Of a DNA stretch of 64,000 nt, positions 1 to 11,965 are shown piece after piece. The notes below the pieces were generated by a model, which was given only the letters and a program-made list of their open reading frames with translations, made no database searches and was not told the origin of the DNA. Each line of letters opens with the position of its first letter. The stretch's first letter is position 1. The stretch lies in contig NC_077240.1 in assembly GCF_947179165.1 (NCBI RefSeq), forward strand, positions 25,338,001-25,402,000, written 5' to 3'. The position numbers and the translations under genes are program-made. This stretch comes from Solanum dulcamara (taxonomy: Eukaryota; Streptophyta; Magnoliopsida; Solanales; Solanaceae).

Positions 1-3000
1 TCAGAGTCCGAAAAGGTTACTTTGCTTAATTATGTGTTTTTTTAAGCTAATACTTTTGCTGTTGGTTAGAATTGTAAGTTGTAGCTCCAGCATTGTAAAA
101 TAGTCAAATGCTATAAGAAATGCTCTGAATGCTGAACCTGAATAGAGCTGGATCAGTACAAGAGTTGCTCACCTTAAGTAATTTGGGATTGAGACTGAAT
201 TGGTTGATTGTAAATGCTAGGTGGAGATGAGATTGAGGTATCGGAATTTGCATAAAAATAACCAGAAATCCATGATTGTTGGATTGACAATACCTTTGCT
301 TTTTCCTACCCACATTTTTTTAAGCATTTGGTTTTTGCTTCGACAATATCTCCAAGTAATTCTCATAGCTGGTGTCATAAAAAAACTCATTGTACCTGTG
401 ATACTCCATTTTCTTTTGTTTCGGAGTGGTTGAGTCATTACATGATTGTTGTCATCCATGGAGCTTTGTCTCGTGAACTTCTTCTTTTCTCTCTGTTGAA
501 ATTCCTTGCTAATGTTTTATGGTATGAACTCTGAGTAGCATGAAAGTAGCTACAAACTCTAGAATATTTTGATAAAACTATGTTAAAGGAAGAATAGGAG
601 AAAGTTCGACCAAAATGAAAAGCAAATTCATTCATTAAAACATCACTTGAATTTTTCTCCTCCGCATATATAGCATAGCAGTAGAGCTTCCTATCTTCTC
701 TCCAGAATGGACTAGCGACATGACAATGAGCAATCCATCATAATTTCTAACTTGTTATAATTGCTTTTGGAATTAAGTTGATGTGCAGTTCCAGCCAATT
801 GCAAATCCTCACAACTTATTCACAATAGTAGGTCATCTGGATATCTTCTTTGTTTGATACCTTAACAATTTTTTTGTTTCACTAGTGGATGTTTCTTAAT
901 GGTGCTTCTTCTTGATGTTAAGAGAAGCTAATAAATTCTTCTGATTTGCTTTTCAGATTACGTGGCAATGGCTTCCTTTCACAAGTTCTGCTAGAAAAGA
1001 TAGCTTACAGCTTTATCATTGGGTATGTGTCCCTACATCTAGAATCTGCTTAAAGTAGCTGACAAAACATTCACTCATGAAACTCATTTGGCTTCGATAA
1101 ATCCCAGGTCAGAGTTGTTAATGGTGTTCCGCCTACAGGTGACTATTCGTTTGCCAAGTATAATAAGGTATATCAAGGATTCTTCTTGTTCCTAAGGGTT
1201 CTTCTATATATGGTGTTAAGTCTTCTGTGTCTGATGGCTGCAGTCAGTGGATGTGATCGAGTACACTGATGAGGAGTATGAGAAGTTCTTGTCCAATCCT
1301 GTAAGTATCAAAATAGTATCCAAAGTTAGATGCATTATCTGCTTGGAAAGAGGCAATATCAAGAATCATCAGCTTTATCTTTTCTTTGAGTGAACTTTAA
1401 ACTCTAATAGAATCTTGTAATAAACCCTCACTAATGACTCTGCATATTCTGTAATTTTTTATTGAATGACTGTTAATATCATGCTATGTAATTACCAAAT
1501 TGCGGCATTTATTTTGTAGTTTTTGCAGAAATCTTTTCAATTGCTTGATGTGATATGAAGTATCTTGCCACCGTATTCATATTTTATCTTTGTTGATATC
1601 CTTCAGCAACTTACTAATAATCATTTTTATCTTTGTTGAGAACTGGTCTTGGATTGTGCTTGTAATTTCCATGCATTCTCCCTTGTCAGGACTGATGCTT
1701 ATGTCATTGGAAGGAATTAGTTAGTCTCTTCAATTCCTTATATATTTGTGAACTCACTTACTTATGCTCAAATGTTAGTCATGGACCAAGGAAGAGACGG
1801 ATCAATTATTTGATCTGTGCAAGAGATTTGATCTCCGTTTCGTTATCATAGCTGATAGGTTCCCTTCAAATCGTACAGTTGAGGAACTGAAGGACCGCTA
1901 TTATAGTGGTATTCTACAATTCTCGTTGTTTATCAATTGCTTAAACTAATTTGTCTTTTACGCTTTATTTGTATTATAACTCCAAATATATTTTTATTTT
2001 CATGATGGTTTTGGACCTTGTCATATGTAGTATCTCGTGCTATTACAATTGCTAGGGCTCCATCTCCTGCCGATGTTGCTGGACATCCCCTTGTTAAGGT
2101 CAGTTAACAGTTGTGGTTTTCTCAACTGAAGACTATTTTTCTTTCTGATTTACTTTGGAGCAATACCACCTCCTTACCCCGCTTTCCTCTCCATGTTTAT
2201 GTCTTCTAACTGGTGGTTTGTTCTATAAATTTCAGTTTCTTGTGGTATTTCTAACTTTTTTCTTACAATACTATAGGAGCCTTACAATGTCTCTCAAGAG
2301 ATCGAGCGAAAACGTGCACTGTCTATGGTGCTCTCACAAACAAAGCTGCAGGAGCGTAGGGATGCTGAGGTTTGTGCATACTGTTACTTATTATCCTAGT
2401 TGCCCTTTCCAATGAATGCCCTCCTTGATGAAATTTAGGCATCATCCCATGTTTAACTGGAGCCTCTTGATAACCCATGTGCATAATTATATGTTTTTGT
2501 TTTGTTCTTTCTAAATCAGTAACCTGCCCTTCGAACTCTTAGGTTCTTGCTGAAGCAAAAAGAATATCCGAGTCACGAAAAGCTGCTAAGGTAAGAGTTC
2601 TAGGGCTCCTTTTACCCGGAACATTCTTCCAGGGAAGATATAGTTGTTGGTTGCCCGTCACCCTGTTTATTATTTTGAAAACCAGCGCTAACCAGGTTAT
2701 TGCATGTTCTCAGGCCGCTGAAAAGACAGAACTTCCCAATGTGTCAGATGCTGCTCCTGAAGGCACTGAAAAGGCTGCTGGTATTGATGTAATATCGACC
2801 TCCCCAAATGCTCAATTACCCTCTGGGATTGCTGTACCTCCAGTATCAGAGACTGCTTCCACTTTGGCTTCTCTTCGCATGGTATGCTTGAGAATAAGAT
2901 TTCTACTACCACTTTCTGTGATTCTGTCCTGCTTATAGTAAAAACCTTCGAAGTTCCTTTAACTTGGACGATCCAGTCAAACTTTCTTTGATTTTCATAG

Positions 3001-6000
3001 GTCGTGTGTACATTATATTGTTAGGATTTTGTTGTAGTTTGCAGTGTATGTAATCTTTTGTTATAGTCTATAGAATGTCAAAGTGGAGATGTTTCATGTG
3101 AGGTGACTAGGATCTTAGACACCTGCAGGGAGCTATTTTAAGTAAGTATTGGGTCCATTTCTTTAGAAGGCCCACTAATTTTGTGGAGAAAGTAAAAGTA
3201 CTTAAAATCATATCCGCATAATATTAAATATCAATCTACTCACTAACTGAAACGTTCAGCTGCGCGTGTACTTGAGAACATATGGACTGGAGCAAATGGT
3301 GCAAGCTGCGAGCTCTTCAGCTGGACTTCGGACAATCAAACGGGTTGAACAAACTTTACAAGACCTAGGGGTTTGTTTCTTCTCTATAATACATTTGTTT
3401 TGTTGTATATGTCCTTTGGAACCACTGTGGCATTTATCCTGGCCCAGATTTTTAACTCATCATCAGAGGTGCAATCTCAGTTATCTAATGATCAGGACTT
3501 GTGCTGTTGGGGTGCCATTTTACATGTTGATCAAGTTCTATTACATCTTGAAATCTCAGTTATCTAATTATCCAGACTTGTGCTGGTGGGGTGCCATTTT
3601 ACATGTGGACCAAGTTCTATTACATCGTGAAATCTCAGTTATCTAATTATCCAGACATGCTGTCAAATTACCATTATACGTGTGGCACAAGTTCTACATC
3701 TTCTCCCACCAATTTTGCTGTTCCTTGGCATCTATCTTTTCTTTCTTGTCCCTCCTGGTTTAACTGTCTTATAGAATGATAAATATTTCCACTAATTTGA
3801 CTGGAATGAATATGTTTTTTTTCATCTGTAGGTTAATCTGAAGCCAAAGGTCCCAACAAAACTTGTCTGTGCGGAGCATCTTGAATTGAGGAAAGAGATA
3901 TTAACCCTGTTAAATCTTCAAAAGCAGGTTTGGCATTTTATTTTATTAGTGTATGCTTTCAACAATTTTCTTGATCATGAGTTTGGTTAAGCTTTAGACT
4001 AAGAACATTTTGAGATTGCATTTTTAGGACTGTTTGAATATAATAAAAAAGAATGTCCTTTTTGTGTTGCCCTATGTTTTGTTCATAATGAAGCATCACT
4101 AGTTAAATATCATTGTCTAGCGTAGGCAAATCCCGGAGTTGTGGGCTCAAGTGAAGAGTGTCTGGGTCTTAGAATTCTGGGTGCTCACACAGAATAGTTA
4201 GCTGCATATATCAAATGATTAACAACAACACGCCTCAATCCCAATTAAGTTGAGATTGACTATATGAATCCTCATTTTCATTCAAGCTCAATTCATATTA
4301 TCATCATACAAAATAAAATTAATGTGAAAAATAAGTTAAATATATTATAATAATAATAGTAATAATAATAATAACAACAACAACAACAACAACAACAATA
4401 GTAATAATAATAGTAATAGAAATTCTCTAACAAGTCTAAAACCTATGCTCGACTTGTTATCAAATGATTACTTAGCAGTAATTGGAAACCATTCAGTTTC
4501 AATTAATTAGCTGGCAAAGAAGTAAACTATCTAGGACAAAGAAACACAAGCATATGTCAACAACAACAACATCCCCAGCATAGTCTCACAAAATGGGGTC
4601 TGGGAAGACCTTACCCCTACGTCAGGGGTAGAGAGGTGGTTTCAGATAGACCCTCAGCTCAAGGAAAACTAATCCAAAGTATTCCAGAAAAAGAAGTAAT
4701 AAAAGTAAAAGAAGCAACAAATAATAACAAAAACAAAATTACAACGAAATAATACAATAATCGAGGTACAAGGAATTAACAAATAGTAACCAAAATCATA
4801 GGGCAAGACACTACAAGAGCAATAAGACTACTAATATGAACGGACAACAAGACAATACACTGCCACCTACTACTCTAATATGTGACCTCTACACCCTCCT
4901 ATCTAAGGTCATGTCCTGGTTAGTTGAAACTGCGGCATGTCCTATCTAACACTTATCTCCAATACTTCTTTAGTCTACCTCTATCTCTCCTGAAGTCATG
5001 CATAGCCAACCTCTCACACCTCCGCACTAGGGTATCTGTGCATCTACTCTTTCACATGACCGAACTATCTCAGCCTTTCTTCTCGCATCTTGTCTTCCAC
5101 TGAAGCTACTCCTACGTTGTCCCAGATATCCTCATTCCTAATCTTATCTCTTCTAGTATGCCCACACATCCATCACAACATCGTCGTTTCCACAACTTCC
5201 AGCTTCTGAATGTGAAGGTTCTTGATTGGTCAACACTCCGCCCCATTCATCATAGCTGATCTAACTACCACTTTCTGGCTCTTTCATATCACACAAGACT
5301 TAAAATATGAGCCTCCACTTCATCTACCTTGCACTAATACGGTGAATAACATTCTCGTCAATTTTCCATCTTCATGGACAATAAACCCAAGATACTTGAA
5401 ATTTCCTCTCTTTTGGATGATATGTGTATCAAGCCTCAATTCGACGTTAGCCTCATGCACTACGTGACTGAACTTATACTCCAAATACTCTGTCTTGGTT
5501 CTGCTCAACCTAAACTCTTTAGACTCTAGGGTCATGTCTCCAAACCTCCAACTTAGTATCAACTCTGCTGCGAATCTCTTCAATGAGAACTATGTCATCC
5601 CAAATAACCTACACGATGGCACCTCACCTTGAATTTTTCGTGTTAATGTATCCATCATCAAGGCAAAATAAAAATGGGATATTTGACAAGTATATGTCAG
5701 ATATCCCAAAAAGAGTTTGAGGTTTATCTGACCAATTTGTCTCCTATGCTTTTGCAGTACATTATTTTCTGTCATTTCTGATTAGATAGACTCCCGTTTT
5801 CATTTCTCTCTCTCTCATTTTGGTTCAAAACCAGCTCCCTCTTTCTGTTTATGTATTGTTTTCATATGTGTTTGGAGATTCTTCAGTTGCAAGGTTAGAT
5901 CTTCAAGGACGACAGTTTTCACTTCTTTCTTATCAGAAGAGGCCGATGACCCAATTTTGTTAATGCTTGTCTTGAAATATAGGTACAATACAAGGAGGCA

Positions 6001-6598
6001 GAAGGCTCATCTTATCGGGAAGGTTCATACTCAGAAACACCTGGTACACCTCCTAAGGTGAGAATGCTGCTTATAACTCTGTACCCAACCTCTTTCCTTT
6101 TTCTAAAAAACTACATTTGTTTTAAGTTTTTGGTGTTCCACGAGATAAATTAGATAAAGATATATCTTTTTGTTTGTGTGTAATGGAGTCGATATCTGCT
6201 TGTTGACAGCGTGCGCAACGTGCTACGGACCAAGATAGAACATTCATCCCCGATTCTACAAGTTTTGGAGGTAAGCAAATGACAGAAGTAATTGGGCTTT
6301 CTGTTAAAGGTGTACTCCATAATGGTCAAACTGCTCTCTCTGTTTCATTCAAACTCACACATCATCTTTTGGTGCCAATAATTTTCATGTTCTATAGGGG
6401 AAAGAGCTGGTAAAAGGGACCAGAAACGCAAGGTATGTGTCGTTGGTATTTTTAATGAATCTTCAAATTAATCCAAACAGTTCTAAGAGTCTACTATATG
6501 TTAATATGGGGATCCAGGGGCCTGGACGATTATCAGAAGTTCCATCTTCACCAGCACAGTCAAAACGTCCTCGCAAGTTAAAAACTTCAGATGGATGA
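1..6598 (+). CDS. SWC4: SWR1-complex subunit SWC4 / DMAP1 homologue (5' end off window)
   Basis: Subunit shared by the SWR1 (H2A.Z deposition) and NuA4 (histone acetylation) complexes; nuclear. Exons read from the sequence: 1-15 (tentative), 957-1022, 1108-1167, 1244-1300, 1779-1908, 2031-2098, 2277-2369, 2543-2590, 2714-2881, 3260-3370, 3832-3927, 5983-6057, 6210-6270, 6398-6432, 6518-6598, all with GT-AG introns and a continuous frame of 387 residues to TGA. Recognised by the [20 protein letters not shown] block, [20 protein letters not shown], a SANT/Myb-like helix set (residues about 67-115, [11 protein letters not shown]...CKRFDLRF) and the DMAP1 region with LVKEPYNV and [14 protein letters not shown]. 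The C-terminus is basic (SKRPRKLKT). The Arabidopsis protein is about 440 residues, so roughly 55-60 N-terminal residues lie outside the window. Intron 11 (3928-5982) is enlarged by an RTE insertion. Identity is firm; the first small exon is inferred from codon phase and an AAG|GT donor. Confidence 0.93.
3475..3660. repeat. 79-bp tandem repeat in a SWC4 intron
   Basis: Two full copies (3475-3553, 3554-3632) and a partial third (3633-3660), each starting TCTCAGTTATCTAAT. The copies differ at only a few sites. The array lies wholly inside the intron between the exons ending at 3370 and starting at 3832, so it does not touch coding sequence. Confidence 0.85.
4335..4410. repeat. (AAT)n/(AAC)n microsatellite
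   Basis: Imperfect run of AAT and AAC trinucleotides within a SWC4 intron, about 150 bases upstream of the RTE tail. Confidence 0.85.
4560..5686 (-). mobile_element. 5'-truncated RTE LINE in a SWC4 intron
   Basis: Minus-strand RTE-clade non-LTR retrotransposon fragment. The left end is its (TTG)n 3' tail, followed by the conserved block (TGGGGTCTGGGAAGACC and ACCCTCAGCTCAAG on the plus strand). Further right the minus strand encodes remnants of the reverse-transcriptase thumb and connection ([30 protein letters not shown]), broken by frameshifts and stops. Flanking 13-bp target duplications at 4547-4559 and 5687-5699 match at 12 of 13 bases, which fixes both ends. The direction is opposite to SWC4. 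Non-functional. Confidence 0.88.
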
Positions 6599-8139
6599 AT
6601 TGGAGGGTTAGTGCATTATTCATCTCAATGTCTGCCTTTATTTGGAGTAGTGCTTGAGAATCTAGCCATAGGATAGTACCAAATAGCTTAAATCTTTTGC
6701 TTGCTTAGTAGTAAATTTGCTCAATCTCATCTACACTCTTTCCTCTGTTGTGTGCTCAGGACTAAAGCTACAAGGAGCTGTATAATAAGCTGCTTGAATC
6801 AACTTCTTTGTCATGTATTCTGCGGCTTTTTGAATTTGCTCCAGCATGAAACATGATCCAGCCTTTCAAAGTTTCAAATGTGGCTGTCTCATTTGAGTGG
6901 CATAAAAAATGTGAGATGCCCATCTAATGCCTTTCTATGGAGATTGGGTCCTCTTTTGCGTCAGAGCACAGTCCACGCAGTCTGTATATACGTCTGTATC
7001 TTATAGTTGTGATTAGCATGATAGCCTCACCTTTCTCCCATGTCTCTTTGGCATGTCATTAATTATTGAGCCATGTTGGCTGTTTGTGTATTAACACATC
7101 AAAGTAGTTGTGCTGTAGTGGCGTTTAGATTGCTTACCAGGATGGACTGATATGAGTTGACACTGCATAGAAACTGAAACAGATAGTGTAGTGATTGCGA
7201 ACCATAATAGATTTGGTGCTACTGCTTCTCTTTCTGGATTATCTTCTTAATCACTTCTCGCTGAGTTGTTGTGCGGGGTGTGTATGAACTAAATTGCCAG
7301 AAGAAAATAAATAAAAAGGAGGCTGATAAGAAGAAATATTGATGACTGAAATGTAGTGCATAATACATAGGTTTATGTTGGGTAGAATAAGTAGGCGATT
7401 GAACTTTAGAAAAATGTGATATTAGACAAACAAAAACGATGGAAGATATGCATTTAGCTTCTTTTTTTCTTTTTTTCTTTTTTAAAAAAAAGTAATTTTG
7501 TGATAATAAAAAATTCACTTAAGCTTGAAACTTACCTTCAAAAACAAATTTCAAACACCCTTAATGGTAAATATTACTGTACAGGCTTTGAGAATTTTTC
7601 ACTTTTTTGCAAAAAAATTTCACTTTATTAAAAAAGTTGTAAACTATTTGTTAGAGCAAATTTGATTGTATGTTAGGTAAATTAGTCAAGATGGATGATT
7701 TTTTTAGTTTTGAAAAATTAGGAGTATAAATTATATTTAGATCTAAATAATCTTTGCAAAATAAAGTGATTTTTTTTCATACCCAAATGCCCACTTGACT
7801 TTGAGTTCTCAAATTGATAAGGTGCCTTTCCACCTAACGGTCCGAATCTAAAAATTACTAATATTTCAACAAATAACAATCTTAAAAAGCTATTTATTAA
7901 TAAAGGGTACGCTGAAAACAAAGAATTATTTTAAATTTTTTTGACTAATTAAAGAGGATAAAAAATTTAACACACCCTAAATCTTCACTCTTTTTTACTT
8001 GTCAATTTAATTAGAAGATGATGCATGTAAAAATGTTTTCCAACCCATATCACTTGCCGCTGTTACAATCATTTGACGAATATCTTAAACAAAAAAAAAG
8101 GAGTAAAATGTTCATAAACTGGAAACGGATTTGAATTAT
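6599..8139. other. SWC4 3' UTR and intergenic DNA
   Basis: The part to about 7150 is probably SWC4 3' UTR and contains at least one possible 3' intron (AG near 6760). Beyond that the DNA is AT-rich with short poly(A)/poly(T) runs near 7460-7500 and 7620. Open frames here are low-complexity and show no recognisable domain. Confidence 0.5.
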
Positions 8140-8503
8140 ACTAGTTATTACATATCATTAATCATGAAATAGCAGCAAAAAGAACAAACATCAAGGGTGA
8201 CATTACATAGGTTTAGTAGGAAGAGTCTGAAATTGATTACGTATCTTCTTCATCTCTGCTTGAATATCCTTAAGCTTAGACTTTAAACTGTCAACTTCAC
8301 GTTCCTTAGCCTCCTTCTTCGAAATAACGACGGATAGTTTATCCTTTAATTCTGCTATTTGTTTGTTGATCTCTTCATTCTCTCCCTCATCATTACCTTC
8401 TTTCTTCATCTCTCTTTCAACCTTTTCCTGCTTATTATCTTTCATAAATGTACAGTTGGATGATCTCGTACAACCTGCACATCAAATTCTCTTGGGTTTT
8501 ATA
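8140..8503 (-). pseudogene. Inverted partial copy of the DUF724 gene 3' end, with an 80-codon coiled-coil ORF
   Basis: Read on the minus strand, this matches the end of the last exon and the start of the 3' UTR of the Agenet-DUF724 gene at 56380-56800. Shared landmarks are the TTTGATGTGCAG stretch, ATGAAAGATAA(T)AAGCAGGAAA, the coiled-coil codons ending KPM/KPL plus stop, and the downstream TGTCAC..TTGATG and TGATATGT. An indel just before the ATG breaks the frame with the DUF724 core. From 8445 down to 8203 an 80-codon frame stays open: a charged heptad-like coiled coil (NKQIAELKDKLS, KKEAKEREVDSLKSKL). In the aligned coiled coil most changes are conservative (K/R, D/E, I/V). No upstream Agenet or DUF724-core exons are visible on this strand, so it is either a relic or a coiled-coil-only mini-gene. 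Confidence 0.8.
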
Positions 8504-9343
8504 AGGTGTGAATGGTTGTGACTTTTCCGATAAGTTGTGGCTTTTTCTAATAAGGCACAATAAGCACCTCTTCACACCTGGTGACGATAAATAGAGGATT
8601 TCTTCTCATTTTTCAACCACAAATATTCTGATTTTCTACTCTTCTTCGAAGTTCTTGCACTTCAAATATTTATTTACTGGTGAGCAGAGTTTGTGATACC
8701 ACTACGTACACTGGTGAGGATATATATATCTGATCCAGATTACATGTAGAATTACTTTTTTCATCGGACGAGAATAAGAGACGTAGATATTAACATTTTA
8801 TGGCAGACCTACCATGAAACTATCAGTTGACGACTAGCACACGGACCAGAGTTCCATTAGCCATTGCAATATCATTATTTCCATATTTCCTGGCCCTTTG
8901 ATGAAGTAATCTGCCATCAATAAGAAAGTTATGATGTTTTATGAGCACACCTAAAGAAGAGCCTACTCTCTAATTGCACCAGTGCATATGGTTTCAATTC
9001 CTTGGCTAATGCTTTTGCTAATTTGTATGATCAGTTATATATCAAAATTTCCCATCAGTGGTATGTTTGGTTCTCTAACCATGACATAAATGAAGTAATG
9101 CCAGACTTCCATTTACGCCTCATTTTCCACAAGACCGAAGAGTGATGAGCTTTTCAACGTTGTTTGTACATATTTGAGTTCAACACCATTAGTAAGGAGG
9201 TTACCTGAATTAAATTAAGTGAGATTCACTCTCCTCCATAATAGTCGTTTTTATCCGCCGTTAAAATTAATGTTAGTGATCAATTTTAGAAACCACATGA
9301 AGACTGTCTACTTATAAATAGTAAGATTGATGATCTAAATTCT
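8504..9343. other. Unassigned intergenic DNA
   Basis: No gene or repeat recognised. A TATA-like GATAAATAGAGG near 8587 followed by a pyrimidine-rich leader-like stretch (8605-8660) resembles promoter or LTR sequence, but no partner LTR is seen. Confidence 0.35.
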
Positions 9344-11425
9344 GGTACAACAACAACGACAAACCCAGTGTAGTTCCACCATGTGAGGTCTGAGGAGGGT
9401 AGAGTGTACGCAGACCTAACCCCACCTTAAAGGTAGGACAGCTGTTTCCGAAAGACCCTCGGCTTAAGAGAGAAGAACAAGGGAGGAGAAACAAGGAAAA
9501 CAAGACATAGGTCAGTAAAGCCAGGCATATAGCAAACAATATAAAGATGTGAATAATGAGAGCGATAAAGCGATAAAGTCAGGGTAGAAAAGATCGGGGA
9601 TAAAGAAGCATTAACTACTATAGATAAAATAGGATACCCAAAGTAAAACTAGGCCAACTAATATCAACAGTAATCCCATGCAAAATCATATGTTAAAACA
9701 AATGAGCGCGACTACGACTACTATGGAGAACAGATAGGCCACCTAGCCCACTATCTTAGTCTGAGTCCTCCATAGCCTCCTATCTAAGGTCATGTCCTCG
9801 GTGAGCTACAACTGTGCCATATCATGTCTAATCACCTCTTCCCAATATTTCTTCGGCCTCCCTTTGCCCCTCCTGAAACCGTCCATAGCCAACCTCTCGC
9901 ACCTCCGCACTGGAGCATCTGTGTCTCTCCTCTTCACATGCCCAAACCATCTCAGTCTCGCTTCCCGCATCTTGTCCTCCACCGATGCCACTCCCACCTT
10001 GTCTCGGATATCTTCATTCCTAATTCTATCCATCCTAGTGTGCCCACACATCCACCGCAACATTCGCATTTCCGCGACTCTCATCTTCTGAACATGAAGT
10101 TTCTTGATTGGCCAACACTCCACCCCGTACAATAGGGTCGGTCTAACCACCACTTTGTAGAACTTGCCTTTGAGTTTTTGTGGCACTTTCTTGTCACACA
10201 GCACTCCGGAGGAGAGCCTCCATTTCATCCACCCTGCACCGATGCGGTGTGAAACATCTTCGTCGATATCCCCATCTTCCTGTATGATAGACCCAAGGTA
10301 CTTGAAGCTTCTTTTCTTTTGAATGGCCTGGGTACCAAGCCTCACTTCCCCATCAGCCTCACGCGGCAGGCCACTGAAACTGCACTCCAAGTATTCCGTC
10401 TTGGTCCTACTCAATTTAAATCCTTTAGACTCCAACGTTTGTCTCCAGCCCTCCAGCTTGTCGTTAACTCCGTTGTGAGTCTCGTCAATCAGGACTATGT
10501 CATCCGCGAACAACATACACCAAGGCACCTCACCTTGTATTTGTCTTGTCAATTGATCCATCACCAAGGCGAATAGAAATGGGCTAAGAGTCGATCTGTG
10601 GTGCAACCCCATCATAACAGGAAAGTGCTCTGAGTCCCCCCCTACCGTCCTTACCCTGGTCTTAGCTCCATCATACATGTCTTTAATCGCTCTAATGTAT
10701 GCCACAGGTAAACATTTCGCCTCCAAGCATCTCCATAGGACCTCCCTTGGAACTTTGTCATAGGCCTTTTCTAGGTCAATGAATATCATGTGTAAGTCCC
10801 TTTTTCGCTCCCTATACTGCTCCACCAATCTCCTTAAGATATGAATGGCTTCTGTAGTCGAGCTCCCCAGCATGAATCCAAACTGGTTCTCTGAAATAGA
10901 CACACTACTCCTCACCCTCATTTCTATCACCCTTTCCCACACTTTCATAGTGTGACTTAGCAGCTTAATACCTCTATAGTTGTTGCAGCTTTGAATGTCT
11001 CCCTTGTTCTTGTACACGGGAATGATTGTACTCCACCTCCATTCTTCCGGCATCTTCGATGTCCTTAAAATGACATTAAACAGCGCAGTCAGCCACTCCA
11101 ATCCTACCCTACCTGCATTCTTCCAAAATTCCCCAGGGATCTCGTCAGGTCCGGTCGCTTTTCCCCTGCTTATCCTACGAACAGCTCCCTTAACCTCCTC
11201 AACCTTTATTCTCCTACAATACCCAAAGTTGCGATGCCTATCCAAGTGCTCCAAGTCTCCCAACACAAAGTCTCTTTCCCCTCCTTCGTTCAAGAGTTCG
11301 TGAAAGTATGACTGTCATCTCTGTCTAATGCGGGATTCCTGTACCAGTACTTGACCATCCTCGTCCTTGATGTACTTCACTTGATCCAAGTCGCGTGCCT
11401 TCCTCTCTCTCGCCTTGGTAGACAT
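9344..11425 (-). mobile_element. RTE LINE, 5'-truncated, with long RT ORF
   Basis: Minus-strand RTE element. The (TTG)n tail is at the left end (9344-9360), followed by the conserved 3' block (GAGGGTAGAGTGTACGCAG, GACCCTCGGCTTAAG). The coding part reads leftwards from about 11425. Compared with the longer copy at 25.3-33.6 kb it lacks the endonuclease domain and begins in the linker before the reverse transcriptase. The right end is set by loss of similarity to that copy near 11425. No convincing target duplication was found. Confidence 0.88.
9806..11293 (-). CDS. RTE reverse transcriptase ORF (495 residues, probably inactive)
   Basis: Uninterrupted RT frame of the LINE above. Motifs in order: [16 protein letters not shown] (fingers), [38 protein letters not shown] (palm motif A with catalytic D), [33 protein letters not shown] (catalytic FADD box), [14 protein letters not shown], and a C-terminal [18 protein letters not shown] region typical of plant RTE proteins. 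Odd point: the usual GL..QGS..SP motif before FALVMD reads [10 protein letters not shown], which probably damages template/primer binding. The endonuclease is missing because of 5' truncation. Likely dead, but young enough to keep about 1.5 kb open. Confidence 0.85.
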   Translation of the reverse strand: MNEGGERDFVLGDLEHLDRHRNFGYCRRIKVEEVKGAVRRISRGKATGPDEIPGEFWKNAGRVGLEWLTALFNVILRTSKMPEEWRWSTIIPVYKNKGDIQSCNNYRGIKLLSHTMKVWERVIEMRVRSSVSISENQFGFMLGSSTTEAIHILRRLVEQYRERKRDLHMIFIDLEKAYDKVPREVLWRCLEAKCLPVAYIRAIKDMYDGAKTRVRTVGGDSEHFPVMMGLHHRSTLSPFLFALVMDQLTRQIQGEVPWCMLFADDIVLIDETHNGVNDKLEGWRQTLESKGFKLSRTKTEYLECSFSGLPREADGEVRLGTQAIQKKRSFKYLGSIIQEDGDIDEDVSHRIGAGWMKWRLSSGVLCDKKVPQKLKGKFYKVVVRPTLLYGVECWPIKKLHVQKMRVAEMRMLRWMCGHTRMDRIRNEDIRDKVGVASVEDKMREARLRWFGHVKRRDTDAPVRRCERLAMDGFRRGKGRPKKYWEEVIRHDMAQL

Positions 11426-11965
11426 CATAAATTGTCTACCAAATCCAGTTAACCAGAGTTGCCAATGTTAAGAAGTTTAATGTATAAAGGAAGAAAAGGA
11501 GGGAAACTCTGAGAAAAAGGATTCAATTGTTTTTTAATCATGAATAGTTTTGCTTTTCTTAAACTAGTCAGAGAATCTGATGCTGTAGCTGATTGTGCCT
11601 CTTATTTTTTTATGCTCTTGTTAGTCTATGTCACACCAACCTGCATTATAGTTTCTCCTCTAAAATGGAGGAGGACATAAATGGAGATTTTAATTATGTG
11701 TTAGTTAATATTAATGTGAACAGCATAATTGAATTGTAAAAAATATTTCTTTTCACAATCTTGTCATGATCAATACATAATAGTGAAGGTGGTAAGAAAC
11801 TTGGCCACTTCATCCATACTGTAATTTCTTTACATAGTGAACATGTAAGTTTTGCTCGAAATGGTTGGGATTATACATCTCTCCTACATAACAGACTATA
11901 TAATTGGCATTTAACTTCACAAAATGTCAGTAGAAGAACTTCTCAAAATACTGTCGCGAAGCAAG
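11426..11965. other. NFU1 3' UTR and intergenic DNA
   Basis: AT-rich sequence between the RTE 5' break and the NFU1 stop codon. The part nearest 11966 is expected to be NFU1 3' UTR. No other feature recognised. Confidence 0.5.

Noticed and set aside
7219..7518. 99-codon minus-strand ORF
   Set aside because: It depends on a poly(A)/(T) tract giving KKKKK and F-rich runs, with no domain.
9792..11303. Plus-strand ORFs of 85-103 codons
   Set aside because: They are antisense shadows of the RTE reverse-transcriptase frame.
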